64,000 nt of DNA from Acidimicrobiia bacterium (GTDB lineage Bacteria; Actinomycetota; Acidimicrobiia; Acidimicrobiales; Aldehydirespiratoraceae), in contig JAJEDD010000003.1 in NCBI GenBank assembly GCA_022821685.1, positions 1 through 64,000 of the forward strand, written 5' to 3'. The translations under genes and the position numbers were made by a program. This document shows, in pieces, positions 27,894-36,606 of this stretch; positions within the stretch are counted from its first letter, which is position 1, and each line of letters begins with the position of its first letter. The notes beneath the pieces were generated by a model. The model was given only the letters and a program-made list of their open reading frames with translations, was not told the origin of the DNA and made no database searches.

Positions 27894-28298
27894 TCAGCCT
27901 CCGTCCAACTCGGTCCGCAGCAGGGCGGCGACGGCGTCGAGGTCGCCGGGGTCGGGGCTGGTGTCGGCGCGGGAGAAGTCGAGATGGCCCATGGTCGAGA
28001 TGGGCACCACATGGACGTGCACATGGGGGACTTCGAAGCCGGCGATCATCAGGCCCACCCGGTCCGGGGCCAGCCCGGCGGACCGCTGAGCGGCCGCCAC
28101 CCGGTGGGCCACCGCCATGAGATGGGCCATGGTGTCGCCGTCGAGATCCACCCAGTGGTCGATCTCGGCTCGGGGCACCACCAGCACATGGCCCCGATTG
28201 AGGGGACGCACGTCCAGGAAGGCGACGCAGGCGTCGTCGCGCCACACGAACCGGCCGGGAATCTCGCCGTCGATGATCCGGGTGAAGATTGAGGGCAT
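27894..28298 (-). CDS. HIT family protein
   Basis: A 134-residue histidine-triad nucleotide hydrolase/transferase. The triad motif is VPHVHVHVVP, preceded by the typical opening SIFTRIIDGEIPGRFVW and LNRGHVLVVPR. Family members hydrolyse AMP-linked or dinucleoside substrates; the specific one is unknown. The start ATG at 28298 gives the normal family length. It is divergent from the phosphatidyltransferase gene, and the 100-bp spacer between them contains three short direct repeats. Confidence 0.92.
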   Translation of the reverse strand: MPSIFTRIIDGEIPGRFVWRDDACVAFLDVRPLNRGHVLVVPRAEIDHWVDLDGDTMAHLMAVAHRVAAAQRSAGLAPDRVGLMIAGFEVPHVHVHVVPISTMGHLDFSRADTSPDPGDLDAVAALLRTELDGG

Positions 28299-28398
28299 CT
28301 GCTGATCGTAGGCTGAACCAGTGCGAGTGGGCAGAACCGCTGATCGCAGGCTTCGGGGGAGTCTCGCGGCAGAACGGCTGATCGTAGGCTGAGCGGCT

Positions 28399-29001
28399 GT
28401 GGCTGCGCCCAAGACCGGCGAGGACCGGATCCTCACCGTTCCCAACCTGATCTCGGCCGCTCGCCTGGGGTGCATCCCATGGTTCCTGTGGCTGCTGTTC
28501 AGCTCGGAGGATCGCTGGGGGGCGGCGCTGCTGTGGGGCGCGCTGGGCGCCACCGACTGGGTGGACGGCTGGTGGGCCCGCCGCTTCGACTCGGTCAGCA
28601 AGGTCGGCAAGATGCTCGACCCGATCACCGACCGGGCGGTGCTGCTCGTCGGCGTGCTGGCGGTGGGAGTCGACGGCTCGGTCCCGTGGTGGCTGGTGGT
28701 GCTGACCCTGGCCCGCGAGGGCCTGGTGGCTATCGTCGGGCTGGTGCTGCTGTCGCTGGGGGCCAAGCCCATCGATGTGACCTGGTGGGGCAAGTGCGCC
28801 ACCTTCGGGCTCTACTTCTGCTTCCCTCTGCTGCTGGCCGGCGCCTCCGACTTCGCCGCGGCCGAGCTCTTGCGCATCGCGGGCTGGGCGTGCGCGGTGC
28901 CCTCGCTGGCCTACAGCTACCTGTCGGCGGCGCAGTACATCCCGCTGGGCCGAGAGTCGCTGCGCCAGGGACGCGCCGAACGAGAGGGCAAGAACCGATG
29001 A
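28399..29001 (+). CDS. CDP-alcohol phosphatidyltransferase family membrane protein (PgsA-like)
   Basis: A 200-residue integral membrane enzyme transferring a phosphatidyl group from CDP-diacylglycerol to an alcohol. The family signature D-x2-DG-x2-AR-x8-G-x3-D-x3-D is intact (from DWVDGWWARRFD through GKMLDPITDR). About five to six hydrophobic segments follow, including VPWWLVVLTLAREGLVAIVG. The acceptor could be glycerol-3-phosphate (PgsA), inositol phosphate or another alcohol. The stop overlaps the ATG of a luciferase-like gene (ATGA), so the two are co-translated. Confidence 0.88.
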   Translation: MAAPKTGEDRILTVPNLISAARLGCIPWFLWLLFSSEDRWGAALLWGALGATDWVDGWWARRFDSVSKVGKMLDPITDRAVLLVGVLAVGVDGSVPWWLVVLTLAREGLVAIVGLVLLSLGAKPIDVTWWGKCATFGLYFCFPLLLAGASDFAAAELLRIAGWACAVPSLAYSYLSAAQYIPLGRESLRQGRAEREGKNR

Positions 29002-29924
29002 GCGTACCGTGGGGAGTCTGGTTCGAGCCGACCCAGCCGGTGCGCCGGCTGGTAGAGCTGGCCCGGTTGGGCGAGTCGCTCGGCGCGCAGGTCTGCTTCG
29101 TGGCCGACGAGGGCACTGAGCGCGACGTGTATGTGGCGCTCACCGCCATCGTCGAGGCCACCGGCCTCACCGTGGCCCCGGCCATCACCAACCCCTTCAG
29201 CCGCCATCCGGTGGCCACCGCAGCAGCCATCGCCACCCTGGCCGAGCTGGCTCCGGGCCGGGTGATGCACGGACTCGGCGTCGGCGGCAGCCGGGTGCTC
29301 CAACCGCTGGGCCTGGAGCCGGAGCGTCCCTTCACCGCGCTGCGCGACACGTTCGACCTAAACCGCCGCCTGCTGGCCGGCGAGACGGTCGGGGAGGCCT
29401 CCCTGCCGTGGTTCCGACCCGAGGAGCCCTTGCCCGTGGCCGTGGCCGGAAGAGGGCCGCGGGTGCAGCGCCTGGCCGCCGAGCATTCCGACTGCGTGAT
29501 CCTGTCGGCCGCGCCGCCGAAAGACCTGCCGGCCGCGGCCGCGCGGATCCGGGCGTCCGGCTCGGCCCAGATCGCCTGGTCGGCCTACCTGGCCTACAAC
29601 GACGCCGAGCGGCGCCGGGTGCTGCCCCACTTCTCCTACATGGCGGTCGACGCGCCCGCCGAAGTCAGGGCGGCCGACGGCCTCGACGACGCCACCACCG
29701 CCGAAGTCCGCCGCCTGATGCTGGCCGGACGGATGGACAAGGCGGCCGAGCTGCTGCCCGACGCCCTGGTTGACCGCTACGGCCTGGCCGGCGCCGGTGC
29801 CGAGATCTCAGCCCGGATCGGAGAGCTACGAGGTTGCTTCGACATCTTCATGCTCCCCATGAACGACGAGTCCAGCGCCGCCGACCACATCCGCCAGAGC
29901 GCCAAGATCCTGAACGCCGCCTAG
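28998..29924 (+). CDS. luciferase-like (LLM) flavin/F420-dependent oxidoreductase
   Basis: A 308-residue TIM-barrel oxidoreductase of the bacterial luciferase superfamily, similar in pattern to F420-dependent methylene-tetrahydromethanopterin reductase-like proteins. Typical segments are GVWFEPTQPVRRLVELARL, APAITNPFSRHP, LAELAPGRVMHGLGVGG and PLPVAVAGRGPRV. Cofactor (F420H2 or FMNH2) and substrate are unknown. The ATG at 28998 overlaps the stop of the phosphatidyltransferase gene. It is followed by a copy of the dispersed intergenic repeat. Confidence 0.85.
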   Translation: MSVPWGVWFEPTQPVRRLVELARLGESLGAQVCFVADEGTERDVYVALTAIVEATGLTVAPAITNPFSRHPVATAAAIATLAELAPGRVMHGLGVGGSRVLQPLGLEPERPFTALRDTFDLNRRLLAGETVGEASLPWFRPEEPLPVAVAGRGPRVQRLAAEHSDCVILSAAPPKDLPAAAARIRASGSAQIAWSAYLAYNDAERRRVLPHFSYMAVDAPAEVRAADGLDDATTAEVRRLMLAGRMDKAAELLPDALVDRYGLAGAGAEISARIGELRGCFDIFMLPMNDESSAADHIRQSAKILNAA

Positions 29925-29928
29925 CGAG

Positions 29929-30076
29929 CGCGCGGATTGATGGCAAGCCTTTTGCGCCGCGGCGGTCTCATTCCCTCTCTTGTTCGCTGTGCTCACGGGC
30001 CGCCCACACCACAGCAACACAGCCCCCGGCCTCGCCCGTATGGGCCGGACTCGCTCGCCTATTCGCTCGGCCTCTG
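29929..30076 (+). repeat. dispersed intergenic repeat, copy A
   Basis: This near-complete copy occupies most of the 174-bp gap between the LLM gene and the AhpD-like gene. It shares the core TTGTTCGCTGTGCTCACGGG (29980-29999), then ACACAGCCC...GGCCTCGCCCGTATGGGC, with copies B and D. The right end, TCGCCTATTCGCTCGGCCTCT (30055-30075), is also found in part at 50,963-50,992. Its left terminal repeat is degenerate. Confidence 0.8.
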
Positions 30077-30098
30077 AGCCGCCGGCCGGAACGGCCCA

Positions 30099-30677
30099 TT
30101 ATCCCTGCGGTATGGCTGAGTAGGCGGGGAAGTCGGGGTCGACCACGGAATGGATCCCCAACCCCATCGCCACCCGGTTCACGTAGTTGAGGTGGGCGCA
30201 CTGGGCGTTGGCGTCCACGATGTCGAGATCGTCGAAGCCCGCCGCTCTCAGCTCCTCGACGTCGGCCTCGGTGACCGTGCCCGGCGAGCGGGTGAGCTTG
30301 GCCGCGTAGCGCACCACCGCCGCGTCGGCCGGCGACAGGGCCAGCGACTCGAAGCTGTCGGGGTCGGCGACCAGCTTGGCGATGGCCTCGTCGTCGAGCC
30401 CGGTCTGGCGCAGCTTGATGGTGACCTGGCTCATGCAGTGAACCGTGCCGTTGAGAGCCGATGTCACGAAGCTGATCAGGTTGCGCTGATGGGGCGTGAG
30501 GCGCGACGGGCACTTCTCGGTGGCGGCATACAGGTCGAGGCGGGCCGCCACCAGCGCCGGGTGCAGCGACCCGGCCATGGTCATCTCCGTGGGCGCGCCC
30601 AGCGCCCGGGCCTGGCGGTCGTAGTGGGCTCTCAACTCGCCGGAAGCCTCTTGGTATGGAATCGTGGAGATCCACAT
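30099..30677 (-). CDS. AhpD-like / carboxymuconolactone decarboxylase family protein (peroxidase-related)
   Basis: A 192-residue all-helical protein of the AhpD/CMD superfamily. The core segment LTPHQRNLISFVTSALNGT leads to the active-site helix VHCMSQVTIKL. AhpD enzymes normally carry CxxC with a downstream His; here only one Cys is present, preceded by His, as in the group labelled uncharacterised peroxidase-related. It could be a one-Cys reductase or a non-redox member. It is divergent from a luciferase-like gene with only about 30 bp between the starts, so the two may share regulation. Confidence 0.8.
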   Translation of the reverse strand: MWISTIPYQEASGELRAHYDRQARALGAPTEMTMAGSLHPALVAARLDLYAATEKCPSRLTPHQRNLISFVTSALNGTVHCMSQVTIKLRQTGLDDEAIAKLVADPDSFESLALSPADAAVVRYAAKLTRSPGTVTEADVEELRAAGFDDLDIVDANAQCAHLNYVNRVAMGLGIHSVVDPDFPAYSAIPQG

Positions 30678-30709
30678 TGGCCGCTCCTGTCGCCAACAAG
30701 ATCGTGAGG

Positions 30710-31726
30710 ATGATGACCGGGTTCCGAGGCTTGGGCCTTTCGCTGTCGAACGAGGATCCCGTCGCCGACACGCTAGCCGTGGCCGCAGCGGCCGACCGTC
30801 TCGGCTTCGAGGAGGTGTCGCTGCCCGAGAGCCGGCTGTTCAACTCGGTGACGCCGGTGGCCGCCGCCGCGCTTCAGGCCACCGAGCGGGTCACGGTGCG
30901 CATCGGGGTGGTCAACCCGGTGTTCCGCAACCCGGTGCTGCTGGCGCTGGAGGCGGCCACGTTGGCCGACATCGGGCCGGGCCGGCTGCGCTACGGCCTG
31001 GGAGCGGCCGAGTGGACCGTGCGGCGCTTCGGCATGGCCCCGCCGGACTGGCGCCCCCTCACCAACACAGTCGAGGCGGTGCGGGCGGTGCGTCGCCTCA
31101 CCGCCGGCGAGGCGCTCGACTTCGAGCCCACCACCTTCTCGGCGGCACCGGGCCTGCGGCTGGACCGGCCGCCGCCGCAACCGGTGCCGGTGGATGTGGG
31201 CGCGGTCAGCCGGCGGATGATGGAGGTGTCCGGCGAGTTCGCCGACGGCGTGCAACTCGGCGCCATTACCAGCGTGGGCTACACCCGCTGGGCTCGTGAG
31301 CGGCTGGCAGTCGGGGCGCAGCGGGCCGGCCGCAGCGTCGACGATCTGCTGCTGAGCGCCAACGTGCTCACCAGCGTCGGCCCCGACCGCCGCGAGGCCC
31401 GCAACGCGGTGAAGGAGGTTCTCGCCTACTACCTGGCCCGGGTCGAGGGTGTGGTGGTGGACGAGGCCGGCACCGACCCCGAGGCGGTGGCCGCGGTGCG
31501 CGCCGCGGTGGCCGCCGGCGGCGAACAGGCCGGGGCCGCGGTTCTCAGCGACAGCCTGGTGGACGTCTTCGGAGTGGCCGGCACCCCCGACGACGTGAGC
31601 GAGGGGCTGCTGGCCTTCGCGGCGGCCGGCCTGGATCTGCCGCTGGCCTGGTACACGTTCGGACCCGACCGCAACGCCGGGATACGCCTGCTGGCCGAAC
31701 AAGTCCGCCCCGCCGTGGTCGGCTGA
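30710..31726 (+). CDS. luciferase-like (LLM) flavin/F420-dependent oxidoreductase
   Basis: A 338-residue LLM-family oxidoreductase (TIM barrel). Characteristic stretches are FRGLGLSLSNEDPVADTLAV, VTVRIGVVNPVFRNPVLLAL, ADIGPGRLRYGLGA and PPPQPVPVDVGAVS. The start MMTGFRG (ATG 30710 or 30713) keeps it clear of the divergent AhpD-like gene; an ATG at 30656 would overlap that gene's start. Substrate is unknown. It is followed by a rhodanese gene after about 100 bp. Confidence 0.85.
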   Translation: MMTGFRGLGLSLSNEDPVADTLAVAAAADRLGFEEVSLPESRLFNSVTPVAAAALQATERVTVRIGVVNPVFRNPVLLALEAATLADIGPGRLRYGLGAAEWTVRRFGMAPPDWRPLTNTVEAVRAVRRLTAGEALDFEPTTFSAAPGLRLDRPPPQPVPVDVGAVSRRMMEVSGEFADGVQLGAITSVGYTRWARERLAVGAQRAGRSVDDLLLSANVLTSVGPDRREARNAVKEVLAYYLARVEGVVVDEAGTDPEAVAAVRAAVAAGGEQAGAAVLSDSLVDVFGVAGTPDDVSEGLLAFAAAGLDLPLAWYTFGPDRNAGIRLLAEQVRPAVVG

Positions 31727-31827
31727 CATGATCGGGGGCCCGGCATCCGCGAACAGGTTGAGCCGCCGCGAGCGCGTCAGGTCGGCCGAAGATGCTGGAG
31801 GGCACGGCGTCTGCGAAGCTGGTGGCC

Positions 31828-32649
31828 ATGGCTGAAGGACCGCTGGTCTCCACGCAGTGGCTCGCCGAGCATCTCAACGACCCCGGCGTGCGGGTGCTGG
31901 ACTGCCGCTGGTATCTGCGTCCCTTCGACATGCGCAACGGCGACGACGAGTACGCCCGAGCCCACATACCCGGCGCGGTCCACGCACGCTGGGACACCGA
32001 CCTGGCCGACCCCGACCGGCCCGACCTGTGGATGCTGGCCGGCCCCGACCGTTTCGCCGCTGCCATGGCTGAGCGCGGCATCGGCGACGACGCCTTCGTG
32101 GTGGCCTACGACGACCAGCACGTGACGGTGGCGGCCCGAGTGTGGTGGGCGCTGAGGGTGTACGGCCACACCGCCGCCGCCGTGCTCGACGGCGGCATCA
32201 CCAAGTGGCAGGCCGAGGGCCGCCCCACCGACGACTCCGTGCCCCGCCACCCGAGAGCGAAGTTCACCCCCCGCTACAACCCGAGCCTCTACGCCACCCA
32301 CTCCGATGTGCTCGACGCGGTGGGCGCCGCCACCCGCCTGGTGGATGGGCGCATGGCCGGCGCCCGGGCCGCCGACGGGGGCGCCATCCCCGGCAGCATC
32401 GCCGCGCCCGGCATCGAGTTCACCGGCGCGGACGGCACCTGGGCGTCGCCTCAGGAGGCCCGCCGGCGCCTGGCAGCCGCCGGGGCCAACCCGCCCGAGC
32501 CCACCATCGCCTACTGCCGCGGCGGGGTGGGGGCCTGCGGCACCGCTTTGGCCTACGCCGTGGCCGGCTGCGACGACGTGGCCGTGTACGACGGATCCTG
32601 GACCGAGTGGATCACCGACCCCGAAGCCCCCCGAGCCATGGACGCCTGA
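31828..32649 (+). CDS. sulfurtransferase, two-domain rhodanese (SseA-like)
   Basis: A 273-residue tandem-rhodanese protein. The inactive N-terminal domain (VLDCRWYL...EYARAHIPGAVHA) is followed by the catalytic domain with active-site loop CRGGVGA, Cys230 as persulfide carrier. It is a thiosulfate or 3-mercaptopyruvate sulfurtransferase; the loop CRGGVG is intermediate between the two subgroups, so the donor is uncertain. The start ATG 31828 (MAEGPLVSTQWLAEHL) matches the family N-terminus; an upstream in-frame ATG at 31792 is less likely. It is 46 bp upstream of glpD. Confidence 0.92.
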   Translation: MAEGPLVSTQWLAEHLNDPGVRVLDCRWYLRPFDMRNGDDEYARAHIPGAVHARWDTDLADPDRPDLWMLAGPDRFAAAMAERGIGDDAFVVAYDDQHVTVAARVWWALRVYGHTAAAVLDGGITKWQAEGRPTDDSVPRHPRAKFTPRYNPSLYATHSDVLDAVGAATRLVDGRMAGARAADGGAIPGSIAAPGIEFTGADGTWASPQEARRRLAAAGANPPEPTIAYCRGGVGACGTALAYAVAGCDDVAVYDGSWTEWITDPEAPRAMDA

Positions 32650-32695
32650 GAGGTCCATCGTTCTGGCCGCGGGCGCAACCGGGCACAATGGGCCG

Positions 32696-34351
32696 GTGAC
32701 AGCGCCCAGCGACCCGCCCAGCGCCCCCAACGGCGACGCGGCTCCCAACGCAGCGCCGTCGGCCAACGGCTCGTTTCACGCCTGCGAGGCTCGCGACCGG
32801 AGCCTGGAGCGGCTGACCGGCCAAGATCACGACATCCTCATCGTGGGTGGCGGCATCAACGGCGCCATATCGGCGTTGGCCCTGGCCACCCACGGGCTGC
32901 GGGTGGCGCTGGTGGAGTCCGAGGACTTCGCCTCGGGCGTGAGCCAGGAGTCCTCCAACCTCATCTGGGGCGGCTTCAAGTACCTGCAGACCTACGACGT
33001 GGCCCTGGTGGCCGGGCTGTGCCGCTCCCGCAACCGGCTGGCCCGGGCCTACGCCAGCCGCATCCACGAGGTGCGGTTCCTGGCCGCGCTGGGCCCCACC
33101 TCGCCGTACTCGCCCACCTACGCGGCTCTGGGCGCCCACACCTACTGGGCTCTGGGGCGATTCGCCACCGGCCGGCCCCGGTATTGGTCGCCGGGCTCGC
33201 TGGCCGGCGCCGAGCCCGTCATCGACGCCGACGACGTGCAGGGCGCAGTCGAATACTCCGACTATCTGCTGGCCGACAACGACGCCCGCTTCGTGCTGCA
33301 ACTCCTGCTCGACGCCATCGACAACGGCGCGACAGCGGTGTCGAGAGTGCGCCTCGACGACGCCGAGCGGGCCGGCGGTGGCTGGCGGGCCCGTGTGACC
33401 GACCGGCTGACCGGCGAGCGCCACACCGTTGCCGCCGAGGTGCTGGTGAACGCGGCCGGCCCTCGGGCCACCGAGATAGCCGCGCGGGCCGGAACAACGC
33501 TGAGCCAGACACTGTGCTACTCGAAGGGCGCCCACATCGTGGTGCCGCAGGTGACCGAATCCGGGCGGGTGCTGGCCTTCTTCGACGACGACCAGCGGCT
33601 CTTCTACGTGATCCCGATGGGCCACCGGTCGCTGATCGGCACCACCGACACCCGCGTCGAGGAGGCCGATGCCTCGATCACCCACGACGACCGCGACTTC
33701 CTGCTCGAGCAGGCCAACGCCCGGCTGCGGCTGCCGGTCGCGCTGGGCAGCGACGACGTGATCGCCTACCGCTGCGGGGTGCGGGCCCTGGTGGTGGACG
33801 AGGGTGCCGACACCGACCGCGACTGGACCGAGCTGTCGCGCCGCCACGCCGTGGAGGCCGACCCGCAACGGGGGACCGTCTCCATTCTCGGCGGCAAGCT
33901 CAGCGACTGCCTCAACGTGGGCGTCGAGGTGGTCGACGCCGCCCGCCGCTGCGGCCTGGAGCCCGCCGTCCCGACCCGGCCCTGGTTCGGCGAGCCCCAC
34001 GAGGGGGTGCGGGCCCGCTTCCACCGCCACGCGGCCCAGGCCGGCCTCGACGAGCCCGCGGCGGCGAGGCTCTGGCGCCGCCACGGTCGCCGGGCGCTGG
34101 AGGTGGCCGAGGTGGCCGGCGAGTCCCGAGAGCTGGCCGCCCCGCTCAGCGACCGGGTGGAGTGCTCGGCGGCCGAGGTGATGGTGATGGCCCGCCATGA
34201 GCACATCCTCACCATGGACGACTTCCTGCGGCGCCGTACCATGCTGGCCATGCTCGAGACGGCCGACACGCTGCAGAGCGATCCGGGCGTCGAGCAAGCC
34301 GAGAGCCTGCTGTTCGGGTCAGAGGCCGAGCGGATGGCCAGCACTCCATGA
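32696..34351 (+). CDS. glpD: glycerol-3-phosphate dehydrogenase (FAD), GlpD family
   Basis: A 551-residue membrane-associated flavoprotein oxidising glycerol-3-phosphate to dihydroxyacetone phosphate. The FAD loop is DILIVGGGINGAISAL, then SGVSQESSNLIWGGFKYL and SKGAHIVVP. The C-terminal GlpD domain with a MARHEHILTMDDFLRRRT segment is complete. It starts with GTG at 32696 and carries about 35 extra N-terminal residues rich in Pro, Ala and Ser. The stop overlaps the glpK ATG (ATGA), making a glycerol-use operon. Transport of glycerol is not encoded here. Confidence 0.93.
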   Translation: MTAPSDPPSAPNGDAAPNAAPSANGSFHACEARDRSLERLTGQDHDILIVGGGINGAISALALATHGLRVALVESEDFASGVSQESSNLIWGGFKYLQTYDVALVAGLCRSRNRLARAYASRIHEVRFLAALGPTSPYSPTYAALGAHTYWALGRFATGRPRYWSPGSLAGAEPVIDADDVQGAVEYSDYLLADNDARFVLQLLLDAIDNGATAVSRVRLDDAERAGGGWRARVTDRLTGERHTVAAEVLVNAAGPRATEIAARAGTTLSQTLCYSKGAHIVVPQVTESGRVLAFFDDDQRLFYVIPMGHRSLIGTTDTRVEEADASITHDDRDFLLEQANARLRLPVALGSDDVIAYRCGVRALVVDEGADTDRDWTELSRRHAVEADPQRGTVSILGGKLSDCLNVGVEVVDAARRCGLEPAVPTRPWFGEPHEGVRARFHRHAAQAGLDEPAAARLWRRHGRRALEVAEVAGESRELAAPLSDRVECSAAEVMVMARHEHILTMDDFLRRRTMLAMLETADTLQSDPGVEQAESLLFGSEAERMASTP

Positions 34352-35820
34352 GTGTTGTGCTGGCCATCGATGCGGGCACCACCAGCGTCCGCACCATCGC
34401 TTTCGACCACTCGGGCCAGATCGTAGACTCGGCCCAGCGGGAGTTCACCCAGCACTTCCCGATGCCGGGCCGGGTCGAGCACGACGCGGCCGAGATCTGG
34501 GCCGCGGTGCAGTCCACGCTGGGGGAGGTGTCGGGCCGGCTTCTGGAGCGGCCCGCGGCGATCGGGGTGACCAACCAGCGCGAGACGGTGGTGGCCTGGA
34601 GCCGGCAGACCTCTGAGCCCCTCCATCGTGCCATCGTGTGGCAGGACCGCCGGACCGCGGCCCGCTGCGCCCAACTCGAGCGCGACGGCGCCCTGCCGCT
34701 GGTGCGAGAGCGCACCGGCCTGGTGCTAGACCCGTACTTCTCGGCCTCCAAGCTGGAGTGGATGCTCACCGAGGGAGGCGTGGTCGCCGGCCGGGACCTC
34801 GCGCTGGGGACGGTCGACAGCTGGATCGTGTGGAACCTCACCGGCGGCCGGGTTCACGCCACCGACGCCACCAACGCGGGCCGCACCATGCTGTTCGACA
34901 TCGGGGCGCTCACGTGGGACGCCGAGCTGTGCTCGCTGTTCGGCGTGCCCGTCGAGGCCCTGCCGCAGGTGCAGCCCTCCAGCGGCCACTTCGGGGCGAC
35001 CGACTCGCACGCCGCCTGCGGCCCGGGCCTGCCCATCGCCGGGATCGCCGGCGACCAGCATGCGGCCCTGTTCGGCCAGGCCGCCTTCGCTCCCGGCGAC
35101 GCCAAGAACACCTACGGCACCGGCTCCTTCGTGCTCATGAACGTTGGCACGGAACTTCCGCCGCCCGCCCAGGGCCTGCTCACCACCATCGCCTGGCTGC
35201 TGGACGACACGCCGACCTACGCGCTGGAGGGAGCGGTCTTCGCCACCGGGGCCGCGGTCCAGTGGCTCCGGGACGGGCTCGGGATCATCGAGGCCGCGGC
35301 CGAGATCGAGGAGCTGGCCCAGCAGTGCGACTCGACCGGCGGAGTATTCCTGGTGCCGGCCTTCACGGGGCTCGGCAGCCCCCACTGGGATCCCTGCGCC
35401 CGCGGCGCCATCGTCGGGCTCACCCGCGGCACCGGACGGGCCGAGATCGCCCGAGCCGCGGTGGAGGCCATGGCCTACCAGACCCGCGACGTGGTCGAGG
35501 CCATGGCGGACGCCACCGGCACGCCGGTGCGCAGCCTGCGCGTCGACGGGGGCGCGTCGGTGATGGACTCCATGCTGCAGCTTCAGGCCGACCAGCTCGG
35601 CGTGGCGGTCCAGCGCCCCAAACTCCAGGAGGCGACGGCCCTGGGCGCTGCCTACCTGGCCGGCCTGGCGGTGGGCGTGTGGCCCTCGACCGAAGCCATA
35701 GCCGGACACTGGGAGCTCGACTTCGAGGCCGTCCCCGGCGAGGGGCGGGATCCCACCGACGTCGCCTACGCCGACTGGAGGCGAGCCGTCGAGCGAAGCA
35801 AGCAATGGGCCACGGCCTAG
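34348..35820 (+). CDS. glpK: glycerol kinase
   Basis: A 490-residue FGGY-family kinase that phosphorylates glycerol using ATP. The N-terminal phosphate loop is LAIDAGTTSVRTIAFD. Specific GlpK features are TNQRETVVAW, IVWQDRRTA, YFSASKLEWML, GDQHAALFGQ, KNTYGTGSFVLMN and FTGLGSPHWDP. It is translationally coupled to glpD. Together they convert glycerol to dihydroxyacetone phosphate; the downstream SDR is 25 bp away and may belong to the same transcript. Confidence 0.96.
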   Translation: MSVVLAIDAGTTSVRTIAFDHSGQIVDSAQREFTQHFPMPGRVEHDAAEIWAAVQSTLGEVSGRLLERPAAIGVTNQRETVVAWSRQTSEPLHRAIVWQDRRTAARCAQLERDGALPLVRERTGLVLDPYFSASKLEWMLTEGGVVAGRDLALGTVDSWIVWNLTGGRVHATDATNAGRTMLFDIGALTWDAELCSLFGVPVEALPQVQPSSGHFGATDSHAACGPGLPIAGIAGDQHAALFGQAAFAPGDAKNTYGTGSFVLMNVGTELPPPAQGLLTTIAWLLDDTPTYALEGAVFATGAAVQWLRDGLGIIEAAAEIEELAQQCDSTGGVFLVPAFTGLGSPHWDPCARGAIVGLTRGTGRAEIARAAVEAMAYQTRDVVEAMADATGTPVRSLRVDGGASVMDSMLQLQADQLGVAVQRPKLQEATALGAAYLAGLAVGVWPSTEAIAGHWELDFEAVPGEGRDPTDVAYADWRRAVERSKQWATA

Positions 35821-35845
35821 AGGGCAGCGGGGGAGCGGGCCGCGC

Positions 35846-36544
35846 ATGAGCCGGGTGGCGGTCGTCACCGGTGCGGCCGGCGCCATCGGCTCCGCCGTCT
35901 GCGCCCGCCTGCGGGCATCGGGCGACACCGTGATCGGCCTCGATGCCAATGCGACCGACGCTCGGATCGTGTCGTGTGACGTCGCCGACGCCGATTCGGT
36001 GGCGGCGGCCTTCGACGCGATCCGCGACACCCACGGCCATCCGGTGGTGCTCATCAACAACGCGGGCGTCACCGGGGCCGGCGGAGTGGAGGACGAGAGT
36101 CCCGAGGACTGGCGCCGCATCCTCGACGTGAACCTGACCGGCGCATTCCTGTGTACCCGACAGGCAGTGGCCGGAATGCGGGCCGCGGGCGGAGGCCGGA
36201 TCGTCAACATCGCTTCCGTCAACGCCCGCTTCGGCGGGTCGCCGCTTTCGGGCCCGGCCTACGCGGCCAGCAAGGGCGGGCTGGTCACGCTGAGCCGCTT
36301 CCTGGCCCTGCACCACGCCGCCGACCACATCACCGTCAACGCGGTGGCCCCCGGCCCCCACGACACGCCCATGTGGCACGCACTCGACCCCGCCTGGCGC
36401 GAGCGCATTCTGGCCACCGTCCCCGGCGACGCGCCGGGAGACCCCGACGACCTGGCCGCAATAGTGGAGTTCCTGTGCGGACCCAGCGCCGGCTACATCA
36501 CCGGCGCCACCATCGACGTCAACGGCGGCCAATGGATGGGCTAA
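35846..36544 (+). CDS. short-chain dehydrogenase/reductase
   Basis: A 232-residue classical SDR with TGAAGAIGSAV, NNAGVTGAGG, Ser in VNIASVNARFGG and the YAASK catalytic pair. The C-terminus (DVNGGQWMG) matches FabG-like SDRs. It sits between glpK (25-bp gap) and the lacI gene (62-bp gap), so a polyol or sugar alcohol is the likely substrate; this is inferred from context only. Confidence 0.88.
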   Translation: MSRVAVVTGAAGAIGSAVCARLRASGDTVIGLDANATDARIVSCDVADADSVAAAFDAIRDTHGHPVVLINNAGVTGAGGVEDESPEDWRRILDVNLTGAFLCTRQAVAGMRAAGGGRIVNIASVNARFGGSPLSGPAYAASKGGLVTLSRFLALHHAADHITVNAVAPGPHDTPMWHALDPAWRERILATVPGDAPGDPDDLAAIVEFLCGPSAGYITGATIDVNGGQWMG

Positions 36545-36606
36545 CCCGCCAGAATTGACGGCCGGCGCCCGCGTCGCGAGCGGTTGGCCGGGCTAGCTTC
36601 CGGGGC

